Notes under the pieces: model-generated
Databases searched by the model: none
What the model saw: the letters and a program-made list of their open reading frames with translations, nothing else
What the model was told of the DNA's origin: nothing
Part shown: piece after piece, positions 11,953 through 23,397 of the stretch
Layout of the letters: the number at the start of each line of letters is the position of its first letter
Numbering within the stretch: position 1 is the first letter of the stretch
Translations under genes and position numbers: made by a program
Assembly: GCA_014529385.2 (NCBI GenBank)
Contig: CM043967.1
Location: forward strand, 81,416,278 to 81,480,277
Direction: 5' to 3'
DNA: 64,000 bases
Source: Adiantum capillus-veneris
Taxonomy: Eukaryota > Streptophyta > Polypodiopsida > Polypodiales > Pteridaceae

Positions 11953-12467
11953 TTATCCTTGAATGCCGATTGAAAATGAGCAAAAGCTCAACTTCTCCTT
12001 GTTGACCACCTTTGTAAACATGTCTGCAGGATTTTCACTTGTATGCACCTTTCCTAGCTTTAGTTGTCCCTCTTCCAAAAGAGTGCGTATGAAGTGATAT
12101 CTCACCTCAATGTGCTTTGTCCTTGAATGAAAGGTTGAGTTCTTCGCAAGATGGATAGCGCTTTGGCTATCACTGTACAAGACACAATTATCTTGTTTGA
12201 ATCCAAGCTCTTCTAAGAATCTGTGAAGCCACATAATTTCTTTGCTTGCCTCCGTCATTGCTACATACTCTGCTCTGTCATTGCTACAAACTCTGCTTCC
12301 GTGGTAGAAAGTGAAACCACTTTCTGTAGCTTTGAAGCCCAGCTTACTGCTGTGCCTCCAACCGTGAACACAAAGCCAGTAGTGCTCCTTCGAGTATCTT
12401 TGTCACCTGCCATATCTGCATCAGCATACCCTTCTAAAAATATCAGTTCCTCCAAAATACAAAGCAT
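11953..12467 (-). pseudogene. Copia-A RNase H domain, distal part
   Basis: Two adjacent pieces carry YADADMAGD (first catalytic Asp), TTEAEFVA (Glu) and YSDSQSAIHLAKN (Asp), then the KHIEVRYHFIR segment and terminal ENPADMFTK text of copia RNase H. This enzyme removes the RNA strand during reverse transcription in virus-like particles. The pieces are separated by a small frame break near 12258. The proximal part lies beyond the insertion at 12472-13452, next to the RT. Confidence 0.9.
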
Positions 12468-12471
12468 TTGT

Positions 12472-13452
12472 TGTTGTCCCTTGTAATATGACTAATTTTT
12501 GAAGTTCTTAAAGTCGAAAAGAATCTAGTAGAGCATATCTTTTGTTTAGCACGATTTGAAAGATTGTTGTATAGTCTATTAAATAGAGCTTATATGAATG
12601 AGTTGGAGATATTAGGAGAGAACATATATTCTTTTTTTAAATAATACACTAAAAACGTATTTGATAAAGATTAATGAATAACAAATAGTCTATCTATGAA
12701 CAGTAAAATTGAGATTTTTGTTAATATCAGTGTTTTATATTTACGTGTTCTAGCTTAAAATGCATGGGTAGGCTTAAAATAAGTTAAAAAACTAGTAGAG
12801 ATCCCAAAATAGAGGTTTTATAAGTCGCGACGTAAAAGTTGCGTTTTCAGTCAAAGAAAGAGGTTTTTTGTAATTCTGTTCGCGAAACCTTATAGACCAG
12901 ACCTATTCCCGTCGTTTTGAGTACTTGGATTACTCTGTTCTGAGTTCGTTTGTAAAAGTAAAGATGAAAACAAGCAGAAGACAACAGCAATGTAGTATAC
13001 ACAGGGACAGGCAGACATACAACATCATACAGCTCTCCCTGCTATCAACCAAGAAGTGGATTTGTTTCTTCATGGTGGACTATTGCAATTGAGATTATGA
13101 AGGTATACTTGGTGCGAAAATCAAGTTGATTGAATGCCTAAAAAGCGGTTATTTTGAGAAGTCGCAGGCTTTTCGAGGAAAAGAAAAATAAAAGCACGAC
13201 GGGTGGTGCATTTGGGGATCATTCACAGATCTCCTCTTCTACGAGTGTGAGTGCCAGTGTGAGTGCGAGTGCGAGTGAGACACTGCATGCAAGCGGATTG
13301 AAGCTCGGGGGTGGTCGGGAGGTTCGAGCTCCATACAATGGAGTGCGCCCATATTCAATTGCTCCTCGATTGTATCAAGACTCTGCAAAAATTCATCAAT
13401 ACAAAGACCTCTTTCTGTATCTTTTGCTGTCTATCTCTATTATTCTGTTCCT
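12472..13452 (+). repeat. Inserted sequence in Copia-A RNase H, probable gypsy solo LTR
   Basis: About 980 bp split the RNase H reading between the RYLKE motif (right) and the following coding text (left). Its right part, including the GAGTG repeats, CACTGCATGCAAG and GGTGGTCGGGAGG text, resembles in reverse complement the sequence at 55130-55400, which adjoins a gypsy gag. It begins TGTTGTCCC. No clean target duplication could be read; the right-hand junction is approximate. Confidence 0.55.
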
Positions 13453-14404
13453 GTGACATCTCTTTTAGATACCTAAGTATCCACTTCACAGCTTGCCAAT
13501 GCTCTTTACCTGGGTTGTCCATGAACCTACTCACAACTCCCACTGCATGTGCAATGTCTGGACTTGTCCTGACCATAGCATACATTAGAGAACCTACCGC
13601 TGCAGCATATGGAACTTTAGACATATAGGCTATCTCCTCTTGTGCCTTTGGACACATATCCTTTGTTAGTTTAAAGTGACCAGCCAAAGGTGTAGAAATT
13701 GGTTTTTCATTTTGCATTGCAAACCTTTCTAGTACCTTCTTGATGTAATCTTCTTGAGATAGCTTTATTGTCTTCTTCGTCCTATCCCTTGATATTTTCA
13801 TACCAAGTATCCTCTTTGCAACATCTAAATCTTTCATTGAAAAAGATTTAGACAGCTCCTCTTTTAGGTCTTTGATGTCCTGCATGTTAGCACTTGCAAT
13901 CAACATGTCATCAACATACAACATTAGGATGATGAATTTCCCATCTCCCAAATTCTTTGTGTAGACGCAGTGATCCGAGTTTCATCTTGTGAATCCATGA
14001 TCCAACATCCATCGATCAAAATTCAAGTACCATTGTCTTGATGCTTGCTTTAAACCATACAAGCTCTTCTTTAATCTGCAAACCATTTTCTCCTTACCTT
14101 TTACTTCATACCCCTTTGGTTGAAGCATGTCGATTTCCTCCTCTAAGTCACCGTGAGGGAATGCCGTATTTACATCCATTTGCTCGAGATTTAGATCATG
14201 AGCAGCCACAAGGCTTAAGACAAGCCTAATTGAGTTCATTTTTACAACAGGAGAAAATATTTCATTGAAGTTAATACCTTTCTTTTGAGAAAAACCTTTT
14301 ACCACAAGCCTAGACTTGTACCTTTTCTTCCCACCTTCTTCTTCCTTCACCTTGTACACCCATTTGTTTTGAAGGGCTCGCTTACCTTTAGGCAACTCAA
14401 CCAA
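13453..14404 (-). pseudogene. Copia-A reverse transcriptase and RNase H connection
   Basis: The N-terminal RT starts with NKWVYKVK and SRLVVKGFSQ, then NTAFPHGDLEEEI (usually AFLHG) and SLYGLKQASRQW, ending at a stop near 13982. After a short frame break the palm continues with the intact active-site motif LYVDDMLIA, followed by LGMKISRDR, GSLMYAMVRTSPDIAH and HWQAVKWILRYLK. RT copies the element RNA into DNA in cytoplasmic particles. The catalytic YVDD is retained, but the chain is interrupted. Preceded by integrase in the order expected of copia. Confidence 0.9.
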
Positions 14405-14407
14405 CTC

Positions 14408-15409
14408 CTATGTTTGGTTGCGATGTAGTGAGTCCATCTCCACTTGCATGCTCTTCGTCCATTCTTCTTTGGATTTATGTTGCATAGCTTCTTCGTATGA
14501 TTCTGGCTCTCTAGAATCTGAGATCAAGAGATGTTTGAAGGATGGAACAAACCTTTCTGGAGGTCTACTTGCTCTTGTAGATCTTCGCAGAATAGGTTGA
14601 GTCTCCTCATTTGGTTGATGTTGTTGCACATTGTCACCGTTTGCAGTCCTTGAGTCTTCACCGTCCTCAAGCTCCATGTACTCATCACCTGTTTCTTTTG
14701 TTTGTTTTCTTTCCAAGTAATCTTTGTACATATTTTGTTCGTTAAAAATTACATCCCTACTCCTTAAGATTTTACCATCTTCAAGATTCCATAGGCGACA
14801 CCCAAAGTCACCTTCTCCATAGCCAATGAAGAAACACTTTTTGGACTTTGCATCTAGCTTTGATCTTAGGCTTCTATCTATGTGCATGAAAGCCTCACAC
14901 CCAAACACTTTGAGAAATGCATAATTAACCGGTTTACCTGTCCATGCCTCTTCTGAAACTCCCCCATCCAATGCCGTTGAGGGTGACCGATTGATTAAGT
15001 ACATAGACGTACTTACAGCTTCCGCCCAAAGCTCAAGCGGTAGGCCTACATGTAGCCGCATGCTTCGTGCTCGCTCCATGATTGTCCTGTTCATCCTTTC
15101 CGAAATCCCATTTTGTTGAGGTGTCCTTGGGGTTGTCCTTTGCCTCCAAATGCCATTGCTAGCACAAAAGCTTTCAAAAGCTTGGCTGCAATATTTGCCT
15201 CCATTGTCGGATCTGCGGCATTTAACCTTGGTACCTGTTTCATTCTCCATAAAGGCTTCCCATCTTTGAAATATGGAATATACATCGGATTTATTCTTCA
15301 TGACATAAACCCATGTTTTTCTAGTCGCATCGTCTATGAATGTTACATAGTACAATGAGCCACCAAGTGATGGTGTACTTGCAGGACCCCAAACATCAGA
15401 ATGAACCAA
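14408..15409 (-). pseudogene. Copia-A integrase
   Basis: A 333-codon open stretch. The core has all three catalytic acids: Asp of MVHSDVWGP, Asp of RRSDNGGKY and Glu of NGISERMNR. Downstream come VFGCEAFMHI, GYGEGDFGCRLW and RSRDVIFNE, then the acidic hinge and the start of RT at EEWTKSMQVEMDSL. The protein inserts element cDNA into the chromosome. This stretch is open, but neighbouring frame breaks prevent a full polyprotein. Confidence 0.9.
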
Positions 15410-15439
15410 CTCAAGTTTTTTATTTTTTCTTTCATTTCC

Positions 15440-16162
15440 TCATTTTTGAAATTTTACCCTCTTTTGTTTACCATAAACACAATCTTCACAGAACTCTAAG
15501 TCCACTTCTTTAAAACCTGGTAGAAGCTTCTTTGTTTGAAGGATTTGCATTCCTTTGGCACTCATATGCCCAAGTCGGTAGTGCCACACCGCACTGTCAA
15601 CTTCTGTAGTTGCTGCACAAGCTGAAGGTTGCATGTTAACAGTACATAAGTAAAGTGTACCGACCTTTTCTCCCTTGGCAACCACCAAAGATCCCTTTGA
15701 GATCTTCCACCGTTTGTTTCCGAATGCAATGTTGTGACCTTCATCGTCCAATTGTCCTGTAGAGATCAAATTTTTGCGAAGAGAAGGAACTTGCCTAACA
15801 TCTTTAAGCTTCCATTCATTTTCGTTAGCAGTTTTGACAGAAACTGTACCTTTGCCAACAATCTCACAAGCTTCATCATCTCCCAAGTATACATACCCAA
15901 AATTACCTTTGGTGTAATCTTGGAAATGTTGCTTGTGTGGTGTCGCATGGAATGAAGCCCCGGAATCTACTATCCAGGAATTAGACACATTGTCTAATGA
16001 GAGAATTAGAGCATCTTGCTCCACTTTACCTGCCACATTGGCCTCCGAAGTTGGCTTGTTGTCTTGAGACTCTGACTTCTTCTTCTTCTTGGACCATCAA
16101 TCCTTCTTGACGTGGCCCTTCTTGCCGCAGTTCCAACATTCAAGAACTGACTTTGTGTGTGA
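15440..16162 (-). pseudogene. Copia-A protease, pre-integrase domain and gag zinc knuckle
   Basis: At 16135-16085 a CCHC knuckle (CWNCGKKGHVKKD) ends in a stop where the last Cys is expected. The protease active site WIVDSGASFHATPH follows (16000-15930), then GAG-pre-integrase text (VWHYRLGHMSAKGMQIL) and the CEDCVYGKQKRVKF zinc motif of integrase. The upstream gag is cut at 16163-16167 by the Gypsy-2 insertion and continues at 23393. The domain order is standard; an extra break lies between 15440 and 15409. Confidence 0.85.
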
Positions 16163-16167
16163 CTTGC

Positions 16168-17604
16168 TGTAACATTTAATGGCCTAATAACTTATGTGTA
16201 GCGGAAATTAGCACGAACATAGTGGGCATTTTATTAGAATGGATTCCTAATGAGAATTACAAGAGTGCTTGGGTGGAGAGAGCAACAAAAATCATAACAC
16301 CTAGTTAGATAGCATCAACAATACTTTCAAAAGAGAGAGAAATTAAGCAATTGACAAAATTTGAGGACCGGATTTGCATGGAGCCGGTCCCCCCTCCAAA
16401 AGGCTTTGTATTATGGTTTCTCCCTTCAAGAGAGACATTGTACAATACAATTCTTTGTGTTCCTTCAAGACTAGCTAGTGCAATGAAGATGAAAGCTTCA
16501 TGCACCAAGAAAAACACTTAGCAAACACAACTTTAATTATCTCGGGTCTCAGACCCAAGACCTCACACACCTTCGAAGATGGTGAGAGCAAGCAGGGTAT
16601 GAGAGTAGATTGAGAGGAAGAAGGAGTATCTTACCAGAAAGATGTACATCTCCTCACATAATCACTCATATTAGCATAGCTTAGCTTAGTAATTAGCTTG
16701 GTAGAGGAGATGAGCATGCATTGAAGCTTGGGTATGAGAGTAGATTGAGAGAAAGAAGGAGTATCTTACCAGAAAGATGTACATCTCCTCACATAATCAC
16801 TCATATTAGCATAGCTTAGCTTAGTAATTAGCTTGGTAGAGGAGATGAGCATGCATTGAAGCTTGGCTCTTGGTTGGATTTGCATCCACATGCCAAGAGT
16901 GTGTCGATGTAGGCTTCTATCTCACAAGCTTGGAGTAGGTGATGAGCTCTCCATTAAAGCTTGGGAAGAGATACTCTTCTTTACTTCTCACATAGGCTGT
17001 GTGAGAGTGTGTGTGTGATAATGCCTTGAAAAATCAGCCGCCTCTCTCTCTTGGACGAGCCCTCTTGCTATTTGCTCTTGCAAGCTCCCCATTGGACCTC
17101 CCCAGGGCTAGCCTATCACACTTAAGCAGCATAAGTGATATCCTTCTGACATGTGTCCCCCTTTCCCTTTTTGTGAGAGCTTAATCAATTAAACTTAATT
17201 GATTTAAATGAATTTAATCCCCATTGGACCTTTCCCCATTCTGACCAATAGGAATTAAGTAGCCGAGTGGGCTGCTCAATTCCTATTGGACCCCTTCACG
17301 GGCTGTCCAATAATCATCCAGGAGACTTAATTTTCATTAGTTCTTTTTATTAAGTGTTTTAAAATTAATTAGTCTAAATTTACTCTAGCCTAATTCTCAT
17401 TGGTCCACTTCAAGGGTCATCCAATAGGAATTGGGTACACCTTGTGGGCATCTGGCCTAGGGAGCTTACATGTGTCCCTCATTCCCTTTGTGTAAAGGGA
17501 GCTTGTGTGTGTGTGTGTGGATTTATCTCTCATCCCCTAGAAGAAAGGCTTGCCCCCTCCCATGTAGGGATATGCAATACTTTTTGGTCACACACAAAGC
17601 ATCC
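16168..17604 (-). repeat. Gypsy-2 3' LTR, truncated, with internal tandem duplication
   Basis: Matches the 5' LTR closely but stops near 17604, where homology gives way to integrase sequence. Contains a 135-bp tandem duplication (16595-16729 and 16730-16864) that is single in the 5' LTR. Confidence 0.9.
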
Positions 17605-18493
17605 CATGTACCTTAAGTAGCAAGGGATTTTTTGATCTCCCCTCAATTACCTCGAAAGGTGCTTTTCCCGTGGAAGTATGTACAGTGTTATTGTAAGCAC
17701 ACTCCACTAAGGGTAAGTACTTCTCCCATTGGGATCTTTGATCTACTTCCGTTACATAGGCTTTTAGTAGATCGAGAATTGTTAGGTTAGCTATTTCACT
17801 TTGGCCATCCGTTTGTGGATGATAGGCCGAAGAGAAGTTTAGCCTTGTTCCTAAATTCTCAAAGAGACCCTTCCAGAAATTACTGGTCATTCTAGGATCT
17901 CTATCCGACACTATGGACATTGGAAAGCCATGGTACTTGAAAATTTGTGAAATGAAGAGGGTTGCCATTTGATGTGCTTTGATAGTCTTTTTGATAGGTA
18001 TAAAATGAGCTTGTTTACTGAACCTATATACTATCGTCCATATTCCCGTATTCCCATGGATAGACTTAGGAAATCCAAAGATAAAATCCATGGATATGCT
18101 CTCCCATGGTGAATTAGGGATTGTCAAGGGTTGATGCAATCCAAGTTGCTTCCCTCTATCAAAGTTTTTCTTTTGGCATACCACACATTTAGAAACATAC
18201 TCTTGTATGTTCACTTTTGACATACCACACATTTAGAGACATACTCTTGTATGTTCACTTTCATGGTAGGCCAATAGAACTATGTTTCAATTCCCTTTAA
18301 GATAGACTGAATCCCTCTATGCCCCGCATACGGTGGAGCATGAGATTCATACATTACTTTCTCACATAGTGAGTTAGTAACTCATAGTCTATTGCTATAG
18401 AGAAGATAACCATCTTGTAAAGTAAATGGTTTTTCTTTCTTCCCTAATGCAAGGGCTGAAATCACATCTCTAAAATCGGGATCAATAGCATAC
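17605..18493 (-). pseudogene. Gypsy-2 integrase, 3'-truncated
   Basis: Contains the HHCC-type end CVVCQKK, the core with Asp of SISMDFIFGFPKS, Asp of SIVSDRDPRM and Glu within HPQTDGQSEIANL, then the LPLVECAYN segment. The reading then runs into LTR sequence, so the C-terminal DNA-binding part is missing. A 44-bp tandem duplication (18177-18264) lies in the zinc-finger region and breaks the frame, because 44 is not a multiple of three. Stops are frequent at 18264-18493. The enzyme would insert element DNA into the genome; this copy cannot. Confidence 0.88.
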
Positions 18494-19800
18494 TCATTCT
18501 ATCATTGAAGATAGATCATTGTGAGTTGCTATGGAAACCGCATTCACTCTCGACCGTCTTGAGAGTGCATCAGCTACTTGATTATGCTTGCCAGCAATGT
18601 GAGAAATATGAAAATGAAATTGTGAAAGGAAATTTTTCCACCTCATTTGTTTCTCGGAGAGCTTGGTCTGCGTCATGAAGTACTTAAGACTTTGGTGATC
18701 CGCTCGCAGAATGAAAGGAGTCCCTAGTAAATAGTGCTTCCATGAGTCTAAGGCATGTAGAACTACAAGGAGTTCCTTTTCATATATGCCTAGAGCTTGG
18801 TCAACAGGGTCGAGCCTTCCACTCTCATAGCCTATGGAGTGCCCTTCTTGGAGCAAAACAGCTCCAAGTCAATCACCACAAGCATCAAATTGGACCTCAA
18901 ATGGTTTTGAGAGATCCGGTAGTGTAAGCACAGGTTGAGAGATAAGCTTTTCGAAAGCATTGTTCTCCTTAACAGACCATGTATACCTAATGCTTTTCTT
19001 TGTTAGGTCATGTAATGGTCCCGCAATTTGTGAGAACTTTTCTATGAAGCGTCTATAGTATGCACACATACCTATAAAGCTTCTTAGTTCATGAAGATTC
19101 CTTGGTTTAGGCCATCCTTTTATTACCTCTAACTTGGATGGATCCATTTGGATGCCATCTTGAGAGATAATGTGACCTAAATACTGAATCTCTTGCAAGA
19201 AAAATTCACTTTTCTTTCGATTAACATAAAGTTTATTCTCTCTTAAAACTTGAAATATTACCTAGAGGTGCTGCTTGTGTTCGTCTAATGAATTAGAGTA
19301 GATGATAATATCATCAAAGAACACTCCAGTGAAGGTTCGATGAGGTCTGAACAGCTTCTCCATCAAGCGGTTGAAGGTGGCTGGTGCATTGGTCAAGCCA
19401 AAAGGCATGACAATGTATTCGTAAAGACCAAATGTGGTGCGAAATGCGGTCCTTACAATGTCTTAATCAGCTATCCTTATTTGATGATAGCTACTTTTTA
19501 GGTCAATCCTACTGAAGTAGGTCGATCCTTGTGTCTTTCTTTTGCACTAATAGCACAGGTGAGAAAAATGGAGATGAGCTAGGCCTAACCATGCCCTTCT
19601 CAACTAACTCATGCACTTGCCGCATAATCTCCTCTTGTTGAGCTTGAGAAACTCTATAAGGAGGTTTATTAGGCAGTGAACTTCCTGGAAGAAGTTCAAT
19701 TGCATGGTCATCATTACCTCGTTTAGGAGGTAGCTCACAAGGGATGTCGTCAATAAAAACATCTTGAAACCCCTCGAGAAAATTGGATAACTCTAATTCC
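18494..19800 (-). pseudogene. Gypsy-2 reverse transcriptase and RNase H
   Basis: Starts with RVSQAQQEEI and VLLVQKKD text, then jumps to the SRIDLKSSYHQI region, so about 40-50 residues of the fingers/palm usually present between them are deleted. The active site is [35 protein letters not shown] and PLHDLTKK form the connection. RNase H shows Asp of VQFDACGD, Glu of IYEKELLVV, Asp of LRADHQSL and ends at HNQVADALSRR. Stops and frame breaks occur near 19500, 19260 and 18866. Order and text are ordinary for gypsy Pol. Confidence 0.88.
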
Positions 19801-19820
19801 TTTTGGTTGCTTTTATTTTC

Positions 19821-21378
19821 TTATGCTAAAGCATTAGGTTCATTTTGAGAATCTTTAACAAAAATCATGTACACGGAAATAGAGCTCTTTATTGACTTGT
19901 TGAAATCTGGTGTATGTACGATGGGGATAGTGTTACCCATTTCCTTAGCATCTATATACATGTCTTTTTCCCTGAACTTAAAGGAGATTCTCCTTTCAGG
20001 AAATTTAACATCGGCAGCCAAGCGGTCAAACCATGGTGCCCCTAGGATTACATCCTCATGCTTCAGAGGAGAGATAAAGAAGTCCTCTTTGTCCACATAG
20101 CCTTGGACATGAAGCCTCAATTTCCCGATTAAGGGAGTGAATGAAGCTTCTTTCCCCTTGAAGGCACTGTCTGCGGGTAGGACATCTCCCATCTCGTAGG
20201 ATTGTATGCCTAGGTTGGTGGACAACTCTATAGATATAAAATTGTGAGTAGAACCAGGGTCAAAGAGAATAAAAGCATCATGTTCTCTAACCTTTCCCCA
20301 AGCATGGCATAGAGGTGATCCTTTGTGATGAGTTTGGTGAGTCTTCTCCTCTTGGATTTCAACCAAGGAAGCTCTAGGAGGATCTTGGTGGTTGTTCTTT
20401 TGGGGACAAGCGCGGTATGCATGCCCTTGTTCGCCGCACTTGAAACACCGGTTATCCTTGCGATAACACTCAAGCTCTTCAGGAGAGAGTTTGTTCTTAC
20501 CTTTGTAAACTCCCTTCTCTTTAGCTTTGTTGGAGTTGCCCTTAGGAGACTTTTGGACATTGTCCTTCCCCTTAGGCTCATTGGAACCCTTGTTTTCCAG
20601 GGACTTATTATTTCTTTTAGCGCCCGTTTGGAAATTGATTCGAGAGGCCACCATAGTATGGTGTATTGCAGCCATAGGATTTCCTATGGCCTCTTCTTTT
20701 TGATGGTTCAAAGGTTGCACCATCACTTTCTTCAGAAGGTGAAGAGTTTGAGGAAGGTGGAGAAGAGGGTGACCTCTTTCTCGCCTTTTTCTTGTCTTGA
20801 TCTTCGTTGTCTTCGCCATCACTTTCATAAGAGGAAGAAGATGGAGAAGAGTGTGTCCTCTTTCTCGCCTTTTTCTTCTCTTGCTTTTTATCATCCCTCT
20901 TTGAATTATGGCGTGGAGAAGAGTGTGATGGTCTTCTCTGCTTTGGTGGTGATGGAGAGCGTTTAGCCCGCCGTCTTCGTGGAGCCATCTCCGCCGAGGT
21001 GGCGGGAGACTCACTTCTTTCTCGTTCCTTCGATGGAGGCTCTTGAGTTCTCCTTTTGGAAGGAGATGCATCATCAAGAAATAAATTCTTGAGCCTTTCA
21101 TATGGATTCTCTTCTTCTTCCCGAATCGGAGAGAGACCTCTTTTGGAAGTCTCACAAGGAGGCTTCCTAGGTGTTCTCTCATCATGGTGATGAGCTTGGA
21201 GAATCCCGTGAGCACGGAGCTGCCGTTACACTTCACTTTGGAGAGATGGATTGCCCATGGCTTGTTGAAGCCTAGAAACAAGATAGTTAACAAGCACTGA
21301 AGCATCATTAGTAGCTTGCTCATGAGCAAAATCAAAGTTATCAGCATTAATTTCACTCTCTTTACTATTATCAACCAT
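19821..21378 (-). pseudogene. Gypsy-2 gag-like protein with Arg/Ser-rich region, zinc knuckle and protease
   Basis: The likely start is the ATG at 21378. A short acidic N-terminus is followed by an in-frame TAA after about 50 codons. A Lys/Arg/Ser-rich stretch (20988-20640) with repeated KKARKR and SSPS follows. A frame break near 20630 leads to a basic linker, the CCHC knuckle CFKCGEQGHAYRACP and a retropepsin segment ILFDPGSTHNFIS (the usual Ser/Thr after Asp is Pro) with DVILGAPWF. No recognisable capsid core of the Retrotrans_gag type was seen between the N-terminus and the knuckle; it may have been deleted or have diverged. Protease would process the polyprotein. Non-functional because of stop and frame break. 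Confidence 0.8.
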
Positions 21379-21795
21379 TCTAACAACTTTTAGGTGTAAA
21401 CTGTTTAGGTGTACTTTGGCACTTCAAGCCCTAGTTTCTACTCCTCTTTACCCCTTTAGAAAAAGCACTCAAGCTAATGTACCCGCGGTTCGAATAGTAT
21501 TAATTGCAAGGAATAGAAGAGAGGGTCTTTCGACACCAAAACAGCACCGGCTCCTGTCCAGCTTCTAATAGCTCAATAGTGGTTAATCCATAGGCAAGAC
21601 CCATAGGACTCCACTATTAAGACCATAGCTCTCGACGATGATGCCCCGTTCACTGCACGAAGGTAGGCGCACTGCAAGGCTGAAAACTCCCTATTCTACT
21701 TACTCACAGGCAATTAATAATACCAACCATTTATAGCTAGCTTGAGGACCTCCCTTCTTGAGCAAGGAAAGAGAAACCTTGTGCTATGATACCAA

Positions 21796-23392
21796 TGTAA
21801 CATTTAATGGCCTAATAACTTATGTGTAGCAGAAATTAGCATGAACATAGTGGGCATTTCATTAGAATGGATTCCTAATGAGAATTACAAGAGTGCTTGG
21901 GTGGAGAGAGCAACAAAAAGCATAACACCTAGTTAGATAGCATCAACAACACTTTCAAAAGAGAGAAAAATTAAGAAATTGAAAACAGTTGAGGACCTGA
22001 TTTGCATGGAGCCGGTCCCCCCTCCAAAAGGCTTTGTATTATGGTTTCTCCCTTCAAGAGAGACATTGTACAATACAATTCTTTGTGTTCCTTCAAGACT
22101 AGCTAGTGCAATGAAGATGAAAGCTTCATGCACCAAGAAAAACACTTACCAAACACAACTTTAATTATCCCGGGTCTCAGACCCAAGACCTCACACACCT
22201 TCGAAGATGGTGAGAGCAAGCAGGGTATGAGAGTAGATTGAGAGGAAGAAGGAGTATCTTACCAGAAAGATGTACATCTCTTCACATAATCACTCATATT
22301 AGCATAGCTTAGCTTAGTAATTAGCTTGGTAGAGGAGATGAGCATGCATTGAAGCTTGGCTCTTGGTTGGATTTGCATCCATATGCCAAGAGTGTGTCGA
22401 TGTAGGCTTCTATCTCACAAGCTTGGAGTAGGTGATGAGCTCTCCAATAAAGCTTGGGAAGAGATAGTCTTCTTTACTTCTCACATAGGCTGTGTGAGAG
22501 TGTGTGTGTGTGATAATGCCTTGCAAAAATCAGCCCCCTCTCTCTCTTGGGCGAGCCCTCTTACTATTTTCTCTTGCAGGCTCCCCATTGGACCTCCCCA
22601 GGGCTAGCCTATCACAATTAAGCAGCATAAGTGATATCCTTCTGACATGTGTCCCCTTTACCTTTTTGTGAGAGCTTAATCAAGTAAACTTAATTGATTT
22701 AAATGAATTAAATCCCCATTGGACCTTTCCCCATTCTGACCAATAGGAATTAAGTAGCCTAGTGGGCTGCTCAATTCCTATTGGACCCCTTCACGGGCTG
22801 TCTAATAATCATCCAGGAGACTTAATTTTCATTGGTTATTTTTATTAAGTGTTTTAAAACTAATTAGGCTAAAGTTACTCTAGCCTAATTCTCATTGGTC
22901 CACTTCAAGGGTCATCCAATAGGAATTGGGTACACCTTGTGGGAATCTGGCCTAGGGAGCTGACATGTGTCCCTCATTCCCTTTGTGTAAAGGGAGCTTG
23001 TGTGTGTGTGTGTGGATTTATCTCTCATCCCCTAGAAGAAAGGCTCGCCCCCTCCCATGTAGGGATATGCAAGAATTTTTGGTCACACAAAAAGAATCCA
23101 ATTTCCCCTAGGGTTGACCTTTGGACACAACCTTTGAATTTTGGAACCTTAGCATTTTGGAAGTCTTAATGGGCTGAACCTTAGGGTCTTTTTAGACCAT
23201 TGTTTCACATGGCTCTGTTGCAGATGGCCCCCCCTTTGGATCCCTATTTTCCTTCCTTTGGATCCCTACTATGGCTGGTCTGCTAGCTTAACCAATATTC
23301 TAGCTTTTTGTCCCCTGGCACTTGCCCATGTTAAATGATCAGTTTAACATGAGAAAAGCATTTAGGAGAATTAGATATTGATTATTATGACA
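21796..23392 (-). repeat. Gypsy-2 5' LTR (full length)
   Basis: 1597 bp, ending ATTATTATGACA on the plus strand. The last part (22700-23392) recurs at about 48800-49479. Several short ORFs in it are LTR sequence and not genes. Confidence 0.92.
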
Positions 23393-23397
23393 CTTGC

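Larger units (their letters stand above)
16168..23392 (-). mobile_element. Gypsy-2: Ty3/gypsy retrotransposon inserted in Copia-A gag
   Basis: LTRs at 16168-17604 (3', truncated) and 21796-23392 (5', 1597 bp), both starting TGTAACATTTAATGG on the plus strand. Perfect 5-bp target duplication CTTGC at 16163-16167 and 23393-23397; removing the element rejoins the Copia-A gag frame into its zinc knuckle. Primer site TGGTATCATAGC (21783-21794, minus strand) fits initiator tRNA-Met. Internal order on the minus strand is gag and protease, RT, RNase H, integrase. A deletion joins the integrase directly to the interior of the 3' LTR near 17604, losing the integrase tail, polypurine tract and about 320 bp of LTR. 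Not autonomous. Confidence 0.92.

Noticed and set aside
20325-20966. 213-codon hydrophobic plus-strand ORF
   Set aside because: Antisense to the Gypsy-2 gag Arg/Ser tract and zinc knuckle, which explain the sequence.
22939-23169. ORF beginning MGIWPRELTC, nearly repeated at 49023-49256
   Set aside because: Both lie inside copies of the same Gypsy-2-family LTR; recurrence reflects the repeat, not a conserved gene.
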